Below the pieces are notes generated by a model. It was not told the origin of the DNA. It did not search any database and saw nothing but the letters and a program-made list of their open reading frames with translations. From Paracentrotus lividus (lineage: Eukaryota; Echinodermata; Echinoidea; Camarodonta; Echinidae): a stretch of DNA of 64,000 bases. The stretch covers positions 32,800,471 through 32,864,470 of the forward strand of contig CALNVZ010003426.1 of assembly GCA_940671915.1 (NCBI GenBank), read 5' to 3'. Every line of letters starts with the position of its first letter. The stretch's first letter is position 1. A program made the position numbers and the translations under genes. This document shows positions 59,236 to 64,000 of the stretch, in pieces.

Positions 59236-62184
59236 CTGGGGCCCTCATCCACACTGATAGGTAACCATAAGAGTAATAAAGTGATAGTCCTAATGAGGTA
59301 TGACCTTTGACCTTTGGTGTAATAATACAAATGTACTGTATTACTGAGACGCCAAGTTCAAAAAAAATTTTGTGTGTGAGATCATTCGCATTGCATCGTG
59401 TTTGGAAGCAGTGCTAGTAGTAAGTTGTACACTAAGGAGGCACGCTCGCATGCTTCACATTTAGCCTATAGTAAACTATCTTGCATACAACAATCACCTG
59501 CATGCATACATTGCGCTCGCAGGGCTTGATTTGCACCAAAAAAAACTGCTGATTTTTGGGGTTTTGAGTCCTCAAAATGGTAAAAATCTATAATAATGCT
59601 ACATTTTTTTTGCATGAGATTGGTGTTCTGCGTTAGATCATGAGACGGACCCTAAATGCGTGAGTCTCATGCAGAATGATTGAGACTTGTTATCTCTTGT
59701 AATATGGGAACAGAATAATTGAAATTTTAAAATTAAAAAATTCTTGGAAAGTATTACCTCATGTATTTGAGTTTTTTTTTTTTTTTTGTAATTGTAGGCT
59801 TTATCCTACATGTACTTCTGTAAAGTTTTGTGTCAGAAGGATCATCACTTATTTGTGAGCCTTTTTTAAGTCGGAAAGGACGTGTTATGTATGGGACATT
59901 CTTTCTCCCTTTCAAATGCGTATAATTTGATTCAAGAGTTTTGAAAACTAGATTTATTTCAAATGGAAATAACAAAAGTGTATCTTTCCTTATAATTCTT
60001 AAAAAAATTTTGTATTGAAACGTATTTGGGAGGATTGGAACAGAGAAGAGCTATTCCCACTGTTCTTGTGTTTGTCATTGTATTTCTTATATGTATTCTC
60101 ATGTTTTTTAAAAATTTATTCTCCATTCTCAACAACTTTTTAGCATTAATATATTTTCATTGACTAAGTCTATTAACATAAATTTATAAAGCGAAAATGA
60201 ATTTTTAAAATAAATACCTTTTTGAGCACTCTTAAAAAATCTGTCTGACTTAGTACACAAGCTTCCCCATTTACATTGTTTAGGTCTACAAATCGTTGTC
60301 ACCACGAACTGGCATTTAACCATTCAGTTGCGCGCTGTCACCACGAATCTGCATTTCCTAAAGCAAAACTAAATGGCTACATGTCGTTTTGTGGTGACAA
60401 CGCACAACTGGACGGGTAAAATGTCAGTTTGTGGTGACACTGACAGAGACGAAATGTCTCATATGTACATGTACCATATTTTTTCTATGTACAACTTTTT
60501 TTTTCAGCTCTAAAATTGAAACCAATTTTATGACCGTCTGTTTAAAATGCTTAAGTATGCTATTTTTCAAACCCTGTACATTACTTGTGCAACTGGGTGG
60601 AAGTCTATTGATCCAGACATCTTTATTGATTATTAAAGCAAGCACAATCAAAATTACGGCATACAGTTAGTTGTCATAATTGCAGAATGTATAGGAAGTA
60701 CATACTTGTCCATGTACCTGTACACGAAATAGTGAGATAGTAGGGCCTTCTGTTTGTAGTATAGGTCTACCTGTATGCAATCTAGTATGCAATTACATAT
60801 TTAGCACTTTCATTTGAATAAATCATTACAAGACTAAATGAAGACAAAATGAAGAGCAGCACTTATTAGGTGTACATATTATACATTAAAAGTATTATCA
60901 GTAATTATTTAATTTGTGAAAATATGATAAAGGAGCATATATTGAGCCAGATAAAATTTGCAGAAATGAACAATGATTTGCCTTAAAAGCTGAAGCTGTA
61001 AAACAAATATTTCAGGGTTTTTATTGTAAAGCCAGAGTTGTTTGTGTATAAAACCTGATAGAAAACTATGGAGCCAAAGTTTGTAAGCTATCAAATAATC
61101 GCTCTACATAGTACATTGTATGAGAGGGAACCAGCTGTTACATGTGTACTTAGGAAAGAGAACATTGATTTTGAAAAAGTGTGCAAACACAAGCTGGTAC
61201 TACCGAGTGAGGTGGTGTTTAGACTAAAATTGCTCTTATTTCTCCGTAACCATAGTTCTAATTCAGTGTTCTCACCCACAAGTAGCATGATCGTTGTCTT
61301 AAATCAGAGAAGATTAATGCTTGAAATTACCTTCACATGAAAACCCCAAGCCTTGAACTGTATTGTTCATCTTTGACATTAAACAAAAGCCCTGTGTAGC
61401 CTCACTGAAGCAATCTTCATGAAACAATACTCCTGCAAATTGCATTGTTTTATTATTTATGCTAAAATCTACACTTTGACCCTCTTGAAAGGAGAGCTTT
61501 GCAAGTCATATTTTTATTTGGGTATAACAGTGGATCTGTTTACACAATATCTTCAAGAAACGTTATTGGATGAGTGTCAATCTATTAGTTTACAAAAAAG
61601 ACGTTGATATTGATCCCAGGTTTTATTGATTTCAACTTATTGTCTCTTTCCAAGGTTGTTCTTGAATCCAGGGGTAATTTGACCTTCTTGAGTTCAGGAC
61701 TAGTTAGTGTCTATCATTGATTTTAAATTGTATTTTTGATTGTGGCCTTATCAATCAGTGATATTGGCTTTAACTTGACTGCTTTGTGTTTTTTTTTAAT
61801 ACGTTTGTGACTTGAATGAGATTTTTTGCCTATAATTTCCTTGGCGTGAATATTCAAATTTGAATGACATGCGCTGTTAAAACCAACCAAACAAAAACAA
61901 CAACCTTGCTTATGGCAGAGGATATGAAAAAAAAAGTTTGTAGATTATGGTCGTGTGTTATGAACTTGCCACCCAAATAGGGTGGTGCTGTTACGCTTTT
62001 TGCTATTTTTCAGCATTAATTTGTCAATTTTTTCCAAAGTAAGAAAGTTTATGTAACAAATTTGATCTCATTTTAAAGCTATGTTACTGTGCTAGCTCCC
62101 TGTGAAGTGTCATTGTTCTAGGTAACATTCTGGTGGAGTTACAATGGTCTAAGTTTGGGACAGTAGGGGTGGTGCTGGAAGCGG
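59236..62184. other. Intergenic stretch, no gene seen
   Basis: AT-rich with short frames only. The longest (61068-61340, plus) has no family resemblance or splice context. Confidence 0.4.
60290..60445. repeat. Palindromic MITE with TTGTCACCACGAA words
   Basis: TGTCACCACGAACTGGCATT on the left mirrors the complement TGTCACCACAAACTGACATT on the right, with a second inner pair of GTTGTCACCAC. About 155 bp. Confidence 0.75.
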
Positions 62185-62585
62185 CGCCGCCTGTACAAAG
62201 TCAATGGGAAATTTTACATTTTGTGGTTGATTTGGGGAAAACTTGAATTTCTCTGCCAAATTTTGGCTTATGACTGTAAATTTGGTATCAAACTGAAGCT
62301 TATAAACTGCTTTATACCATGAAATCACAATAGGTTTGATGTTACAATAGTACCCAGGAAGAATCAACATTCGTTATTTGACCTAAAAAGGCAATGCGAC
62401 CTAGGTACAAAGTCTTTAGGAATTAGAGATATTGTAGTACTGTTGGGAAAACTGCAATATCTCTTACAAATTTTAACCTATGATTGTGAATTTTGCCCCA
62501 AATTGAAGCTTATAAACTGCTTTATACTATCATATCACTTTAACAATATGTTTGATGGTGCAACAGTACTTGGCAGGACCCCACC
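62185..62585 (+). repeat. Two diverged tandem copies, about 215 bp
   Basis: Both contain AAACTGAAGCTTATAAACTG or AAATTGAAGCTTATAAACTG, then CTTTATAC and GTTTGATG in the same order. Confidence 0.75.
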
Positions 62586-63268
62586 CCCTCATGAATTAAA
62601 AAAAAACTATATTTTCAGGGCTAAATTTCAGGTCGTCATATTTTTCATTCAAAAATTGTAAACCATAATGAATTATACCTTGTTTGAAAGGTCTTTCATT
62701 TCATTCATAATAATAATATATTATTAATATTTGGGTGATTATAGATGACTTGACGATAAAAACAATGAAAATTTTAAAAAATTCTAAATTTCCTGATTTT
62801 TTTCCAAATAACTTTTTTATCTTGCACCTGGTATAATTTCTTAATGCAGATTTAGATTCCTTGAGGAATTTCCTTTCAGAAAATGTATAGATTTGATATA
62901 TTAGGGTGTATACAATCAAGATACAGATCTTTGAAGTGAAAAATGTGCCGTTTGTAGTCAAATTGGTGGCAAACTTATAACACACGGCCTTATGCATAAT
63001 TTCTAGCATTTCACACCCTGCAAAGTGTTTCATACATACACACCCACCCACCCACTCCATGTATACATGTACATAATAAATAAAAGAGGATTTTTGTGGT
63101 AGGCCTACAAGTTAATGTGGCACTTACAAAGTACAGGGTCAATACATGTATTTAAAGGGGAATCCAACCCAAGGAGAGAATCAACCTTACAGGAAAGAGG
63201 AAAATGAGAGGAGCAATCTAAAAAAGTTTCATCAAAATCGGTCATAAAATAAGAAAGTTATGGAAGTT

Positions 63269-63622
63269 TGAAAAGTCTAGCTGTTCCTTCTATGGGGATC
63301 CTCAAATTGGCATCATCGGCTTCAAAATGGCCGATCTCATGGACAACTCTCCATTCCTTTTATACACAAATTTTCAGATTTTCCCCATTTTCTTTTGAAA
63401 TATATCTTGCCTCCTTCTGAGCTCAACATATGTTGTGTGAAATATATTTTCCCATGACATATTTTGAGCTAAGAAGTAAAGAAGACATATTTGGAAAGAA
63501 AATGGGGAAAATCTGAAAATTTGTGTACAAAACGAATGGAGAGTTGTCTATAAGATCGGCCATTTTGAAGCTGATGATGCCAATTTGAGGATCCCCATAG
63601 AAGGAACAACTAGACTTTTCAA
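63269..63622. repeat. MITE-like inverted repeat
   Basis: GAAAAGTCTAGCTGTTCCTT...GGGGATCCTCAAATTGGC on the left is mirrored by the right side; inner arms share AAATTTTCAGATTTTCCCC. About 350 bp. Confidence 0.8.
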
Positions 63623-63675
63623 TTCAATTCAATTCAATTCAATTCAATTCAATTCAATTCAATTCAATTCAATTT
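63618..63675 (+). repeat. (CAATT)n microsatellite
   Basis: About eleven CAATT units. Confidence 0.95.
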
Positions 63676-64000
63676 ATTTCTCTCAAGCATAAAAAACATG
63701 AAAAAGATGAACATAAGATTATAAGAATACAAGGTAAAAATAAGATACAATAGAATACAATTAAATAAATTATGCAAGAGTGGGCAGCAGCCAAAAAGGA
63801 ATTGGGCCCTTATGTGAGGCTGTCCCCAAAACATATAAATATTACAATACTATATTAACAATATGTTTCAATAAAAAGAAGACAAAACAATAATAACATA
63901 ACAAAAAATTACAGTAAAACATCAAACAAAACATAACAAATCCACTGGTTTATTGATACAAATTAAAAAGGGTTATCATTGCTTTGCTTAACATTTAAAT
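63618..64000 (-). mobile_element. Probable 3' end of a non-LTR (CR1/L2-type) element or its SINE, with (AATTG)n tail
   Basis: On the minus strand the text ends TTTTTTATGCTTGAGAGAAA then TAAATTGAATTG repeats, the usual form of LINE tails with short tandem 3' ends. The element would continue past the window. No coding part is visible. Confidence 0.5.

Noticed and set aside
61068..61340. 90-codon plus-strand frame
   Set aside because: No recognisable family, no flanking exons in phase, and composition like the surrounding AT-rich DNA.
1..64000. CRISPR arrays, bacterial operons, rRNA genes
   Set aside because: Spliced exons, SINEs and DIRS elements show this is animal nuclear DNA; the regular repeats found are satellites or duplicated exons, not repeat-spacer arrays.

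Overview
The window is AT-rich eukaryotic DNA with spliced genes and many transposons. It looks like a marine invertebrate deuterostome, most likely an echinoderm or a relative. That guess rests on words such as ACATGTA and AGGCCTA, DIRS retrotransposons and numerous small foldback elements; no species can be named from sequence alone.

The only host gene I can support is a large minus-strand gene read as the orthologue of DCDC1 (doublecortin domain-containing 1). I resolved 35 exons from 43184 down to 2304. Every intron has GT-AG ends and the reading frame stays open through all joins: from the ATG at 43177-43179 the exons sum to 5163 nt, or 1721 codons. The predicted protein has five doublecortin-like (DC) modules, coiled-coil linkers and two ricin B-type beta-trefoils, close in size and layout to the vertebrate protein of about 1780 residues. 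Four exons have extra partial or decayed copies in neighbouring introns, so local exon duplication has recurred in this gene.

The gene is punctuated by DIRS-type (tyrosine-recombinase) retrotransposons, all with their gag end at higher coordinates. A full-length but frameshifted copy lies in intron 3 (about 33329-39880). A longer-decayed copy lies in intron 19 (about 15405-21435). A partial copy of that second family occupies 1-2109, just beyond the last recognised exon. The two long copies show inverted terminal repeats and an internal complementary region, the hallmark of DIRS elements. The second family carries tandem arrays of about 165 bp and 330 bp in its gag region.

Introns also hold many non-autonomous foldback elements (MITEs), a tRNA-derived SINE, a tRNA-like unit with a T-run terminator, and microsatellites. 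From 43.2 to 64 kb I found no convincing coding exon. This upstream flank contains a GC-rich island near 50.6-50.8 kb (candidate promoter), a 4.7-kb segment bounded by imperfect inverted repeats, a 1-kb mariner-like foldback, a nest of long inverted repeats at 54-59 kb, a microRNA-like hairpin at 48.3 kb and a LINE-like 3' tail at the right edge.
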